Origin: JABDMH01 sp965223025
GTDB taxonomy: Bacteria; Bacteroidota; Bacteroidia; Chitinophagales; Saprospiraceae
Length of the DNA: 64,000 nt
Direction: 5' to 3'
Assembly (NCBI GenBank): GCA_965223025.1
Contig: CBDCVP010000023.1
Location: 806,001-870,000, forward strand
In this document: positions 53,576 to 62,833 of the stretch, piece by piece
How positions within the stretch are numbered: position 1 is the stretch's first letter
How the letters are laid out: every line of letters begins with the position of its first letter
Position numbers and translations under genes: made by a program
The notes under the pieces: generated by a model
Database searches by the model: none
Told to the model about the DNA's origin: nothing
Seen by the model: the letters and a program-made list of their open reading frames with translations, nothing else

Positions 53576-53806
53576 TTAGTTTTTACTGGATAGCCTAGTT
53601 AGACTCAGATCATCTTCCCTATTGATGACAGGTTTTATCTTCTTTGCGTAGCAAATTGCGAGATACTCCTGAAGAATGGTTTCTTTCTTCTTGAAAGACC
53701 ACACTTCTTCATAGTACTTTTGGCCGGAGTCACATAGCCAATGACGGTAATCGTCAAAAGAGGCTATCTCCTGTTTGGGCAAAACGAGAGACATAACGGA
53801 TTTCAT
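53576..53806 (-). CDS. Small hypothetical protein
   Basis: 76 residues from ATG 53806 (a TTG start 60 bases earlier would give 96). Pattern ASFDDYRHWLCDSGQKYYEEV and KKETILQEYLAICYAKK looks like a helical soluble domain. No family recognised. It has no close neighbours and lies at the edge of a long gene-poor stretch; it may be a real small gene or a remnant. Confidence 0.4.
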   Translation of the reverse strand: MKSVMSLVLPKQEIASFDDYRHWLCDSGQKYYEEVWSFKKKETILQEYLAICYAKKIKPVINREDDLSLTRLSSKN

Positions 53807-54145
53807 TTCGTTAGTAAAACGGGTGTATTTCAGTCTCAAAATAAGCAATCTTTTTCTCGACCACAAGGTTTTTATAAAAGATTGTTTCTCAATTCTTTAA
53901 GTCCCCATGATGACACTTAATGACTTTGGCAACAAATGGATCCTATTCTGGAAGAAAATGAAGATCTTATACATTATCACAAAATTCGGATCGAACAAAT
54001 ATATATGTGATGACTAGGGTGGGACAGATTCACAAAATCGAAATCTGACGCTAAATTTCAGGCATTACATCATGAGGATTGGCATGCTCAGCTTTTCTTG
54101 GGCCACGCATAAAATGTTTGATTTTGGAGCCGTCTTGATGTCAAG

Positions 54146-54295
54146 ATGGATGTAGGTATTTCTATGAGAAAAGTGCTCTTAGACCAGACCAAAGCCTGTA
54201 GGTTGGTAGTCCTCTCTGAAGGAAATAGTCATGCCTTGAGGACTCCCTCCTTGGAAAATCTGGCAAAAATCATGCAGGTGTCTGGTGGATTTTAA
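54146..54295 (+). pseudogene. Possible XRE-type helix-turn-helix remnant
   Basis: 49 codons ending in HALRTPSLENLAKIMQVSGGF. The RTPSLENLAKIMQVS stretch looks like the last helices of an HTH_3 domain, but the recognition helix is missing and the frame is too short. Could be chance. Confidence 0.2.
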
Positions 54296-54306
54296 GGGAT
54301 CATCTT

Positions 54307-54314
54307 TACTTTTG
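54307..54314 (+). promoter_or_regulatory. Candidate -7 element for the PPi-PEPCK gene
   Basis: TACTTTTG (TAnnTTTG) within the 11-mer TTACTTTTGCA, identical to the one before DUF3810 (32300). Leader would be about 100 bases. No clear -33 element. Confidence 0.4.
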
Positions 54315-54419
54315 CAACTTTTGTGATGATCCTAAAGAGCCCTATATGTATGGTCATCATATGAATGTATCCATGAATAGGCCAGTAAAAATGCTGTCCT
54401 TGACTAAAAAAGATAACAG

Positions 54420-57400
54420 ATGGCAGTAAGCCGAACTTTTGGACCTGGTATTGAGAAAGATGGCATCGGAACCGATGAGTCAAAGATGATTGAGTATATA
54501 TATCTCAAATTGGCCGCACTGGGCCACCAGGCCAACGTTGAGGGTGAGATCTCTGAGTTTTTGGAAATTGCCAAGCCACTACTCAATAACTATAAGGAGA
54601 AGGCACGACTGCTTTCAAGCTATCTTTCACCTATTGGGGGAAGGATACAGGGTTACCTTGACAAGTTGTTGGAGGGATTGCCAGAAGCTGATGAGATTTC
54701 CCTGCCAGAACACCCTTTCCTTCTGGATCATCATGGACTGGCTCGCATCCTATCTTTACCGCCAGACAGCGACTGCTATGAGACCGATATTGTTAAATCA
54801 TATAGGATTCCTCAAGGAATATTGCACAATCCCAGGGCTGATCGTCGAACCACAAAAGGGGTTTTTCATGTATGCGAGGGGGGGCTTCCTGTTCCGCACG
54901 ACAAGAAGCAAGTGCCTAAAGTGGCCTTCGCCAGGTTACTAAAGGCTGCGTTAAATCCACCAGAGGATCTCTTGACTTTGCCCTTCACAGCCAATCAGGA
55001 GGAACAGGCCAAGCTTTTTGTAGGCTTATTGCTGCGCCCAATTGTGGTACCTGAAGTGCCAGGAGTCATCAAAGAAAAGTCGATGGAAATTCGATTTTTT
55101 GCTCCTGGAAATCTGGTCAGCAACCTAGATTTTGTCGAATCAATTTTTGGAAATGCGGGAGATCCTCACTTACCAGAAAATGATGCGGCCCTGGATGCTG
55201 ACGGCTGGACCGGACATACAGGCTGCGTCATTCTCGCACCCCATCTCACCAAAATGCTTAAAAAGGATCTAGGACTTCCGCACTACGATCATGCCACAGA
55301 TCGTCAGCAAGCGGAAGGTATGTGCTGGAAAGAGGAAGATGAGCTTTACAATGAAGGAGGGGCCTTCAAGATCACCTCTAGAGACTTGCAAGGAGTCGTG
55401 GTCACCTTGATCGCCGACAACTATTTTGGATATTGCAAGAAAGAGGTGAAGACACAAATCAGCTATTCCGCCAATCTCTTCGGACTATGTGAAGAAGAGC
55501 ATGCCGGTGGTGCGATTGCCTTCCCTAGTTACGATCTGGGAGAGGAATTCCAAAGTGAAGAAGCTCAAAGGTCACCTATGACTTTTGAAAAAATGTGCCT
55601 GTCATACCGGGACCTGATGGACCTTCAAGCCAAGGGATATGGCATCGACAAGCAGTTTCCCGAAATCATCTATGTGCCTGAAAATGCCCACTTCAAGTTA
55701 TTAGGCCAAGTGATTAAGTGGACCAATGATGGTATTGACTACTCTATCAAGCTACTACCAAAAAAACACTACGTGCTACCAAATGGACTGAAAGTCGAGA
55801 TGAAGAAGCATGTGGAAGGATCGAAGTGGCGCATTATCGGCACCATGCCAGAGGGCACTCTGTGTCATAAACCCTGTACGGTATCAGGTGGTGGAAAGTC
55901 TGAAATCTCCAAATCGATCCAGGATGCCATGATCGACGGACCAGTCATTGTTGCCGATGCCCACCAGGACTTTGATGAGGTGGATGCCATCTTAAAGAAA
56001 GACTATTCGAAAAGATGGAGAAAGCCTTTTGCTTCACCACGGCCATCCCGACCCATTCTCAGTCCCGAGCGTTCACTGGGTTCTGTGATCAAGCTTTTTA
56101 CACCGTCTCTGGATTATTCGGATGCATTCAATGCTTGGTTGATCAGTGTCCCTCAGCTCATTAAAGACTTGATCTACATCTTGAAGAGACATTATAAGCA
56201 GAGTTGGGGCGATGATTGGCGCAGTCATTTCTCAGTAGATAGAATCAATGGCACACCTGGCAATGAGCTCAAATTTGAAGGCACCAAATTGCAGGCATAT
56301 TATCTGCGGGTAGGTAACGACAAAGAGAATTCATGGCGGATCTTCCAATTGCGAAAGGATTTTGCTGCCGCGCAGAAAGTACAATTCGAGGACGATATCA
56401 CCGCCTCCATTGTACTTAAATCAAAAAATCTCAAGCATCTTAATCCTGAATACCACCATCCAAGCGTCAAGTTGGTGACCAATTGCGAGGCGCGGCTATT
56501 CCAAAGACCTGACGACTGCATACATAAGGGATATGATCAACAAGCGGAGGCTGACCTGTCTAGTCCCAACAGTTTTATCAGCAATTTTGAGCCCCTGATC
56601 AGAAGGGGTGTCCGTACCATCAAAGACGATACCATCGGTTTTGAGAAGTACACAGATCCCGTCAAGGACCTCATCAATGACTTCCTGGCAGGCAAAGCAC
56701 CTCAATACGTCGTTCTTCCTTCTGAACCGCGACTTATGAATGGCGTGCCGACCAAGAATCCGCGATACCTCCAGAACAGGCCTGATTTAGCAAATCCCCA
56801 TGAGATGTACCTGGCTAAGATTCGCACTCGTCTCAGTCGTGCTGTACCAGCCCAAGACCCCGTCTATCATCCAGTGAATGCAGTTTTACCTGGTAGGCGC
56901 AACAATCCGGCAGATCCTGCCAATGACGTGCCACCCTTGGCGGTGTACAACCCCATTCACTACCAAGAGCTTCCAGAATTGTTCATCGATTTTATTGCCA
57001 GCATCACTGGCAAGTCACCTTCCACCACCGGATTTGGTTCTGAGGGAGCTTTGACCAAAGGACCTTTTAATGCACTGTTGCCAGCTGCGGATCTCAACAA
57101 TGCTTTCTTATCGTACATTCTCACTGGATATGCAGGATTTTCCTCAGCTGCAGGCTACGTTGGTCCTAAATACAGGGTGGATCACGATATCAGCCTGCTT
57201 ATACCAGAGATTTGGTGCCGGATGTCGGTGCAGGAGAGAGAGCCTGAATATCTTATTGATCATGGGTATCTCGAGAAAGTCAATGATTTTGAACATAAAG
57301 GAAAGATCATTAAGGCAAGCCTGCTGGGTTTTCGAATCACGCGGAAGTTTGTACATCATTTTATGGGAAGAATCTTTAGCAATCCGGATGCTGTACTAAC

Positions 57401-57890
57401 GGACGAAATGCTTAAGCCTGAGGAACAGGATTTGGAAGTTTATGTAGCTTCCGTAGAGAATCTCTGTTTGACACAAAAGCGAGTGGCTGAAGGATACCTG
57501 CAGGATGGCACCTATGAGGCACTTTGTCCACCGCTGAAAGTGCTCATCCACTTAATGATCGATGGCCATTACAATGGCAAGGATCGCAACGATCCGGAGA
57601 TCAGAAGATTGTTCAGTAAGGAAGCTGTCCTGAGCAGCCATTGGTATCAAGAGCGATTGGCGGTCAAACAGCAGCGAGACATCGATTTATGGACTAAGAA
57701 CATTGCCTACTTGGAGAAATTCCTCAAAAAGAAAAACTTTGCTGAGGCAGCCCAACGATTGGATGTGTCCAGCAGACTAGATCGTGCAAGAGAATCCCTC
57801 AAAAGAGTGGAGTCACCAACCTACATTGATGAATTGAAGGGTTCCTTTGGAGCGGATCAACTGGCACCCATCGAGGAGTTGGTGATCTAA
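54420..57890 (+). CDS. Pyrophosphate-dependent phosphoenolpyruvate carboxykinase (PPi-PEPCK)
   Basis: Recognised from family knowledge: the large PPi-type PEPCK known from Propionibacterium freudenreichii and Entamoeba, which interconverts PEP + CO2 + Pi with oxaloacetate + PPi. It is 1156 residues, as in that family, and distinct in architecture from the 60-kDa ATP and GTP enzymes. Shared stretches: GNAGDPHLPENDA (244-256), WTGHTGCVILAPHLT (263-277), DNYFGYCKKEVKTQISYSAN (333-352), CHKPCTVSGGGKSEISKS with a P-loop-like GGGKSE (482-499), VTNCEARLFQRPDD (686-699) and TGKSPSTTG (863-871). Single gene with its own promoter candidate. Automatic pipelines often leave it hypothetical. Confidence 0.85.
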   Translation: MAVSRTFGPGIEKDGIGTDESKMIEYIYLKLAALGHQANVEGEISEFLEIAKPLLNNYKEKARLLSSYLSPIGGRIQGYLDKLLEGLPEADEISLPEHPFLLDHHGLARILSLPPDSDCYETDIVKSYRIPQGILHNPRADRRTTKGVFHVCEGGLPVPHDKKQVPKVAFARLLKAALNPPEDLLTLPFTANQEEQAKLFVGLLLRPIVVPEVPGVIKEKSMEIRFFAPGNLVSNLDFVESIFGNAGDPHLPENDAALDADGWTGHTGCVILAPHLTKMLKKDLGLPHYDHATDRQQAEGMCWKEEDELYNEGGAFKITSRDLQGVVVTLIADNYFGYCKKEVKTQISYSANLFGLCEEEHAGGAIAFPSYDLGEEFQSEEAQRSPMTFEKMCLSYRDLMDLQAKGYGIDKQFPEIIYVPENAHFKLLGQVIKWTNDGIDYSIKLLPKKHYVLPNGLKVEMKKHVEGSKWRIIGTMPEGTLCHKPCTVSGGGKSEISKSIQDAMIDGPVIVADAHQDFDEVDAILKKDYSKRWRKPFASPRPSRPILSPERSLGSVIKLFTPSLDYSDAFNAWLISVPQLIKDLIYILKRHYKQSWGDDWRSHFSVDRINGTPGNELKFEGTKLQAYYLRVGNDKENSWRIFQLRKDFAAAQKVQFEDDITASIVLKSKNLKHLNPEYHHPSVKLVTNCEARLFQRPDDCIHKGYDQQAEADLSSPNSFISNFEPLIRRGVRTIKDDTIGFEKYTDPVKDLINDFLAGKAPQYVVLPSEPRLMNGVPTKNPRYLQNRPDLANPHEMYLAKIRTRLSRAVPAQDPVYHPVNAVLPGRRNNPADPANDVPPLAVYNPIHYQELPELFIDFIASITGKSPSTTGFGSEGALTKGPFNALLPAADLNNAFLSYILTGYAGFSSAAGYVGPKYRVDHDISLLIPEIWCRMSVQEREPEYLIDHGYLEKVNDFEHKGKIIKASLLGFRITRKFVHHFMGRIFSNPDAVLTDEMLKPEEQDLEVYVASVENLCLTQKRVAEGYLQDGTYEALCPPLKVLIHLMIDGHYNGKDRNDPEIRRLFSKEAVLSSHWYQERLAVKQQRDIDLWTKNIAYLEKFLKKKNFAEAAQRLDVSSRLDRARESLKRVESPTYIDELKGSFGADQLAPIEELVI

Positions 57891-57912
57891 TTGCACATCG
57901 TACCTTCTGCCA

Positions 57913-59733
57913 TCATTTGGGTCTTAATGCCCTCACTACTGGTACCAATATGTGACTGGCGCGATCTCCTCCATGATGCACCGTTTGACGTGCAATTCTC
58001 GTCTTGGCGGAGGTTCCTAAGTCTTCTCCCGTATTTGGATTGCGGTTGAATTGTGGAAAGTTACTGGATGTGATGTCGATGCGGATACGATGACCCGGGA
58101 GGAAGACATTAGCAGTTGGCATCATTTCAATGTCATATTCATAGATCTGATTGGGTGTGAGTAATTGCATTTGATCCAGCCCTTGCCTGAATCGAGCTCT
58201 GAGAATGCCTTCCGACACCGGCATTGCATATCCATCCGGTTGCACATCTACCAACTTGATCATCCAGTCTGTGTCCTTTCCATCGGTAGCAGCAAATAGC
58301 TTCATTTTGATATTACCTGCCACCGTAACTGATTCTGTCAATATCTGCGAAGTATAGACCAGCACATCTTCTCTTCTCTCGATCGATCGCTGGTCACGTG
58401 GTCCACTGAGGGTGGGAGTGCCACAGCAATTGTTGCCTCCAACTGTAGGGACGGGCTGTAACGGATTGTAGTCGTAATGATCAGAGCCTGAAGAATTTGG
58501 AGCATTAAAGGATAGCGTGCCATCACCTCTCACGGAGTTTGCCTGCCCGGCGCTGGCAATAAACAGTTTCTTATATACCGTGCCGGGTATGGGCCAATCG
58601 TCTTCTCCTCGCCATTGATTGGCACCCATATAAAATATCTGAACCGGTTTTTCGTCTATCAACGGGCTTCGAATTCCCCTCAAGTGGTAGTCGTAAAATT
58701 GCAGTTCCCTCAGTGAGGCATCACGTACTGCTTCAGGACCAAAGTCCCAGCCACCAAAAGATTGAGACACTCCATGTCCCCATGGTCCGATCATCATTCT
58801 GGATTCCCTCCTGGCTTCCGGAGTGGCTGCGTGGTTACGCATACCCACAAAACCATTGACAGTGCCCTGTACAAAAATGTCGAACCAACCGCCCATAGTG
58901 TAGGCAGGTACACTCATCTCTCCAAACCTTTCTTCATCACTGATGTCCTTCCAATATCCGTCATAGCTCTGGTGGGTAAGCCAATCTCGATAGTGCTGGA
59001 TTGCTTCGGCACTACCCAGTTCGTCCATTTCCTGGAGTGGCAAGTGCATGAGCACATTTTCATATTTAAGGTTTTCCGGCATGAAGTCAGACTGATGCCA
59101 ATATTGTGGTAGCATGATACGGTAGGGCATGCGCACAGCACCCCAACCAAAGTTAAAGCTCAGCCGAAAGGCACCGCCCATCGTCAGCCAATTTGCATAG
59201 ATATTTGTCGATGCCACCCGTGGCACCATGACCTCTAAGTGAGGTGGTTTTTGACTGGCGGCAGCCCACTGGTTATGACCTAAATAGCTACCTCCTTGCA
59301 TTCCGACTTTGCCATTGGAGAAAGGCTGTACGGCTGCCCATTCGATGACGTCGTATCCATCTTTGGCCTCATCCCGGAAGGGATCCCATATCCCTTCACT
59401 CTCATATCGACCCCGCACGTCCGCTAAGACCACCGCATATCCGTGCTGAGCAAGATTGACCATTGTCTGGTGCATACCTGGTCTTTGGACTCCATAAGGA
59501 GTGCGCACAACTATGGTGGGATATGCACCAACTGATTCAGGCAAATATATGTCGGCAAACAACTGCACACCATCTCTCATGGGTACTGCTTGGTGACGCA
59601 TGATGCGCAGATTATGATGAGGCTGAGCATTGACTAAGACACAACCTAGAAGGAGCAAGCAGACCACGAAAGCACCATTCATGCGAGCAGTGCGAAGATG
59701 GATGAGTAGGGAGTTTATTTTTTGCAGTCGCAT
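57913..59733 (-). CDS. CocE/NonD-family hydrolase (X-Pro dipeptidyl-peptidase type)
   Basis: Exported serine hydrolase. 606 residues from ATG 59733 (an ATG at 59682 gives a cleaner signal peptide, MNGAFVVCLLLL; the frame is open further upstream but lacks homology). Alpha/beta-hydrolase domain with RDGVQLFADIYLPES, DVRGRYESEGIWDPFRDE and nucleophile elbow GMQGGSYLGHNQW; C-terminal PepX_C jelly-roll (DITSSNFPQFNRNPNTG). Family members cleave X-Pro dipeptides, cocaine-like esters or glutaryl-7-ACA. Divergent from the FKBP gene by 133 bases. Confidence 0.88.
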   Translation of the reverse strand: MRLQKINSLLIHLRTARMNGAFVVCLLLLGCVLVNAQPHHNLRIMRHQAVPMRDGVQLFADIYLPESVGAYPTIVVRTPYGVQRPGMHQTMVNLAQHGYAVVLADVRGRYESEGIWDPFRDEAKDGYDVIEWAAVQPFSNGKVGMQGGSYLGHNQWAAASQKPPHLEVMVPRVASTNIYANWLTMGGAFRLSFNFGWGAVRMPYRIMLPQYWHQSDFMPENLKYENVLMHLPLQEMDELGSAEAIQHYRDWLTHQSYDGYWKDISDEERFGEMSVPAYTMGGWFDIFVQGTVNGFVGMRNHAATPEARRESRMMIGPWGHGVSQSFGGWDFGPEAVRDASLRELQFYDYHLRGIRSPLIDEKPVQIFYMGANQWRGEDDWPIPGTVYKKLFIASAGQANSVRGDGTLSFNAPNSSGSDHYDYNPLQPVPTVGGNNCCGTPTLSGPRDQRSIERREDVLVYTSQILTESVTVAGNIKMKLFAATDGKDTDWMIKLVDVQPDGYAMPVSEGILRARFRQGLDQMQLLTPNQIYEYDIEMMPTANVFLPGHRIRIDITSSNFPQFNRNPNTGEDLGTSAKTRIARQTVHHGGDRASHILVPVVRALRPK

Positions 59734-59866
59734 GGTAGTATTACTGGTTCTAGTGCTAAAATAATTGAATATCTGGCTGTCTGTGTCTCTGAAGCGCAGG
59801 AGTTTTATAAATTGACTTACGGTCCGTCGGACAAGTCCACCTTCGGATGCCAATCATGCTGTTGGA

Positions 59867-60310
59867 ATGAACTCAGCCTTAGTCACCATATTGTCCTTGG
59901 TGTTCGCGCTGTCGTGTGCGGTGTCAAATCGTCAGCAGATGTCTCATAGCCATCCAGCGATGATCACTACCGAGTCTGGGCTGCAATACATGGTAACTCA
60001 AGTGGGTACTGGTCCCACTGCTCAGCAAGGTCAGTTTGCCACGATTCATGAAACTACACGACTAAAGAATGGCACGGTCATCACAGACACATGGTCGATG
60101 AATCATCCGATCAGATTTCAACTGGGTGCCCATCAGGTCATCAAGGGTATGGACGAAGCAGTAACCGGCATGCGGGTTGGAGAAGAAAGGAAGCTCATAG
60201 TGCCACCTTCCCTAAGTCAGCGAGCTTTCTATCCTGAGAATGCCCTCTTTGGACCGAACGACACCTTGTATTACCAGGTGATTTTGCTACAAGTAGAAGA
60301 AAAGGAATGA
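59867..60310 (+). CDS. FKBP-type peptidyl-prolyl isomerase-like lipoprotein, divergent active site
   Basis: 147 residues with a signal peptide and lipobox-like ALSC at 14-17, then an FKBP domain starting at ITTESGLQYMVTQVGTGPTA. Key residues differ from active FKBPs: the HYTG-type tyrosine, the FD pair and the tryptophan of the cavity floor are replaced (HETT, VITDT, KGMDEAV). Still GMRVGEERKLIVPP is normal. Probably an envelope chaperone-like domain; isomerase activity is doubtful. Convergent with the Rrf2 gene by 17 bases. Confidence 0.8.
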   Translation: MNSALVTILSLVFALSCAVSNRQQMSHSHPAMITTESGLQYMVTQVGTGPTAQQGQFATIHETTRLKNGTVITDTWSMNHPIRFQLGAHQVIKGMDEAVTGMRVGEERKLIVPPSLSQRAFYPENALFGPNDTLYYQVILLQVEEKE

Positions 60311-60327
60311 ATAATCAGACCTATCTG

Positions 60328-60792
60328 CTAAGCAGGCTCAGAAATTTTTTGCTTGATATCCAGTTTCACTACCTCATCTGCCTTCCCAATCAGATCTTGG
60401 AGTGTCAACTGATCGAGCAGGTCATCAAGCGTATGCTGAATCAATCTCCAAAGAGATCTCACAGAACAATCCACACTGTTTAGGCAAAAGTTGTTGACGC
60501 TGCTATGCCTGTCGCAAAATGCGGAGTCATACATGGAGCCATCCATGGCTTTTAGTACTTCATTTACCGTGATTTCACTTGCCTCTCTACAAAGCACATA
60601 ACCACCTTTGTGCCCTCGAGTACTATGAATCAACCCCTTGATACGCAACAACCTGGTAAGTTTTGCCACATAGGACTCTGACAATCCTTCAGCCTGAGAA
60701 AGCTGAGGGATACTCATTCCTTCTTCTCGATTGGTGCGAGCCAATCGCAAAAGTATTCTCAGTCCATATTCGTCTTTTGCCGTAATCTTCAT
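60328..60792 (-). CDS. Rrf2-family regulator with IscR-like cysteines
   Basis: 154 residues. Winged helix (1-70) with LSESYVAKLTRLLRIKGLIHSTRGHKGGY and a cluster of cysteines at 93, 103 and 109, in the place where IscR holds its [2Fe-2S]. It ends the SUF operon 12 bases after the MIP18-family gene, so it probably senses Fe-S status and represses the operon or its own promoter. SufR of cyanobacteria is a different family. The operator cannot be seen; it should lie upstream of the first suf gene, outside the window. Confidence 0.88.
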   Translation of the reverse strand: MKITAKDEYGLRILLRLARTNREEGMSIPQLSQAEGLSESYVAKLTRLLRIKGLIHSTRGHKGGYVLCREASEITVNEVLKAMDGSMYDSAFCDRHSSVNNFCLNSVDCSVRSLWRLIQHTLDDLLDQLTLQDLIGKADEVVKLDIKQKISEPA

Positions 60793-60804
60793 CGCACACT
60801 TTTT

Positions 60805-61125
60805 TTAAAACATATCAAGAGCTAATTTGGCCTCATCGGTCATACGTTCCTTATTCCAGGGTGGATCCCATACCAGTTGCAAGTCGACATCATCTATTCC
60901 TGGTACCATCATTATTTTCTCTTGTACTTCCATGGGAAGAGATTCAGCAACAGGACATGCTGGGCTTGTTAGGGTCATCTTGACTTCTACAGTGCCACCA
61001 TCGACGACCTGCAGTGAATAAATCAACCCTAGATCATAAATGTTGACAGGTATCTCCGGATCATACACCGTTCTAATGGCACGGATTATCTTTTCCTCTA
61101 ATGTCAATTCTTGTACTGTTTCCAT
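60805..61125 (-). CDS. SUF-associated MIP18/DUF59 Fe-S assembly protein
   Basis: 106 residues of the MIP18 family (SufT-like): RTVYDPEIPVNIYDLGLIYSL, TLTSPACPVAE with the family cysteine, and the VWDPPWN turn. Start chosen at ATG 61125, which has AGGA five bases upstream; two ATGs at 61143/61140 also exist and would overlap the sufE stop. It helps mature or deliver Fe-S clusters. Located between sufE and the Rrf2 gene. Confidence 0.92.
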   Translation of the reverse strand: METVQELTLEEKIIRAIRTVYDPEIPVNIYDLGLIYSLQVVDGGTVEVKMTLTSPACPVAESLPMEVQEKIMMVPGIDDVDLQLVWDPPWNKERMTDEAKLALDMF

Positions 61126-61132
61126 GGCTATC

Positions 61133-61564
61133 CTAATCATCATGGTTTACGGCCTCAATGGCCAAGCTGTACATCTTCATCTGCTTGATCATGCTGGTCA
61201 ATCCATTAGAACGGTTTTGTGATAAATGCTCATGCAGACCAATTTTGTCTATGAAATATAGATCGCTTGCAGCGATGTCTTGAGCTCGCTTACCTGAAAG
61301 CACCCTGATCAACATGGCAATGATGCCCTTGGTAATGATGGCATCGCTATCGGCTGAAAAAACCAATGTTTGCCCTTTTCGTTCAGCTCGAAGCCATACC
61401 TTGCTCTGGCAGCCGCGGATAAGATATTGGTCATTTTTATAGTGCTCGTCGATCAAGGGAAGCTTCTTACCCAGATCAATGATGTACTCGTATTTGTCTG
61501 TCCAGTCGTCAAAAAATGAAAACTCTTCAATGATTTGGTCCTGTATGTTATCGATGCTTTTCAT
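61133..61564 (-). CDS. sufE: SufE sulfur acceptor
   Basis: Accepts persulfide from SufS at Cys52 (IRGCQSKVWL) and hands it to the SufBCD scaffold. 143 residues, normal. Its ATG overlaps the sufS TGA, so translation is coupled, as is typical. Confidence 0.95.
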   Translation of the reverse strand: MKSIDNIQDQIIEEFSFFDDWTDKYEYIIDLGKKLPLIDEHYKNDQYLIRGCQSKVWLRAERKGQTLVFSADSDAIITKGIIAMLIRVLSGKRAQDIAASDLYFIDKIGLHEHLSQNRSNGLTSMIKQMKMYSLAIEAVNHDD

Positions 61565-62823
61565 GTCACTGCCAGCATTTTGATCGCTCGCTTTACAGCA
61601 GATGCTAGCTGCTCCACTTCTTGGTGAGTATTGTACATAGCTAGGGAGGCCCTAACTGTGCCGGAAATCCCTAATGCATCCATGATCGGCTCTGTACAGT
61701 GATGACCTGTTCGCACAGCTATGCCCTGATGATCAAGCAATGTGCCGATGTCGTAAGGATGTAGACCATCCACGACAAAAGACATGACACTTGCCTTCTG
61801 GGCTCCTGTCCCTATCATTCTCAATCCCGGTATGGCTGCAAGCAGATTTGAGGCATAGGTCAATAACCCACTTTCATACTTGCCCAACGATTCCCACGAG
61901 AACCCCGATAAAAAGTCGATGGCGGCTTTCAAACCAATGGTACCCGCAATGTTTGGAGTGCCCGCTTCAAACTTAAATGGAAGTTCATTGTAAGTGGTCC
62001 TTTCGAAGGTGACCTTTTTGATCATTTCTCCACCTCCTTGGTAGGGTGGGAGTGCTTCCAACCATTTTTCCTTGCCATACAGTACACCAATGCCAGTGGG
62101 ACCATACATCTTATGACCTGAAAATGCGTAAAAGTCAGCATCCAATGCTTGCACATCCACCGACATATGTGATACGGCTTGTGCGCCATCGATCATGACA
62201 GGGATCTCACTTTGGTGCGCCATGTCAATGACTTCTTTTACGGGATTAATGGTACCAAGCGCATTAGAGACATGGACCAAACTGATGATCTTGGTGCGTT
62301 CGCTGATTAGTTCCCTCACATCTAAGGTCGAAATGGATCCGTCCGATTGCATGGGAATTACCCTGAGCTCCGCTCCACTCAACTCACAAGCCATTTGCCA
62401 TGGTACGATGTTCGAATGATGCTCAATGGCAGAAATGATGACTTCATCACCTTGCTTCAGGTACCTCTGACCAAAACCATGCGCCACCAGATTAATAGCT
62501 TCGGTGGTGCCCCGCACAAATACAACCTCATGACTATAGGCTGCATGTATGAATCTTCTGACAGATTCTCTTGCAGCTTCGAAGTGGTCTGTAGCTGCTC
62601 CGCTCAGTGCATACACTCCCCGATGTACATTGGCATGTTCATTCTCGTAGTAGTGCTGGATAGCATTGATCACAGCATGGGGCTTTTGGCTACTGGCAGC
62701 ACTGTCAAGATAGACGAGTGGCTTGCCACGCATGGAGGTTTGCAGGAGGGGAAATTGACTGCGGATCTTTCTTACATCCCAATCTCGTGGTGTCGTACTT
62801 GGTGTTGTTGTTGTCGTTTCCAT
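61561..62823 (-). CDS. sufS: Cysteine desulfurase SufS
   Basis: PLP enzyme removing sulfur from cysteine. 420 residues: Schiff-base Lys238 (FSGHKMYGPTG), persulfide Cys376 (RTGHHCTEP), and the SufS-type active-site loop RGTTEAINLVAH. The first 12 residues are Thr/Pro-rich (METTTTTPSTTP), coded by a short GTT/CAA microsatellite on the plus strand at about 62805-62819, unlike the usual SufS N-terminus. Sits between sufD and sufE. Confidence 0.96.
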   Translation of the reverse strand: METTTTTPSTTPRDWDVRKIRSQFPLLQTSMRGKPLVYLDSAASSQKPHAVINAIQHYYENEHANVHRGVYALSGAATDHFEAARESVRRFIHAAYSHEVVFVRGTTEAINLVAHGFGQRYLKQGDEVIISAIEHHSNIVPWQMACELSGAELRVIPMQSDGSISTLDVRELISERTKIISLVHVSNALGTINPVKEVIDMAHQSEIPVMIDGAQAVSHMSVDVQALDADFYAFSGHKMYGPTGIGVLYGKEKWLEALPPYQGGGEMIKKVTFERTTYNELPFKFEAGTPNIAGTIGLKAAIDFLSGFSWESLGKYESGLLTYASNLLAAIPGLRMIGTGAQKASVMSFVVDGLHPYDIGTLLDHQGIAVRTGHHCTEPIMDALGISGTVRASLAMYNTHQEVEQLASAVKRAIKMLAVT

Positions 62824-62833
62824 TTCTTAGCAC

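Larger units (their letters stand above)
53867..54419. other. Gene-poor intergenic region
   Basis: 553 bases before the PPi-PEPCK gene. Contains a short frame resembling the end of an XRE helix-turn-helix (54146-54295) and a good candidate -7 element (54307-54314); nothing else recognisable. Confidence 0.4.
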
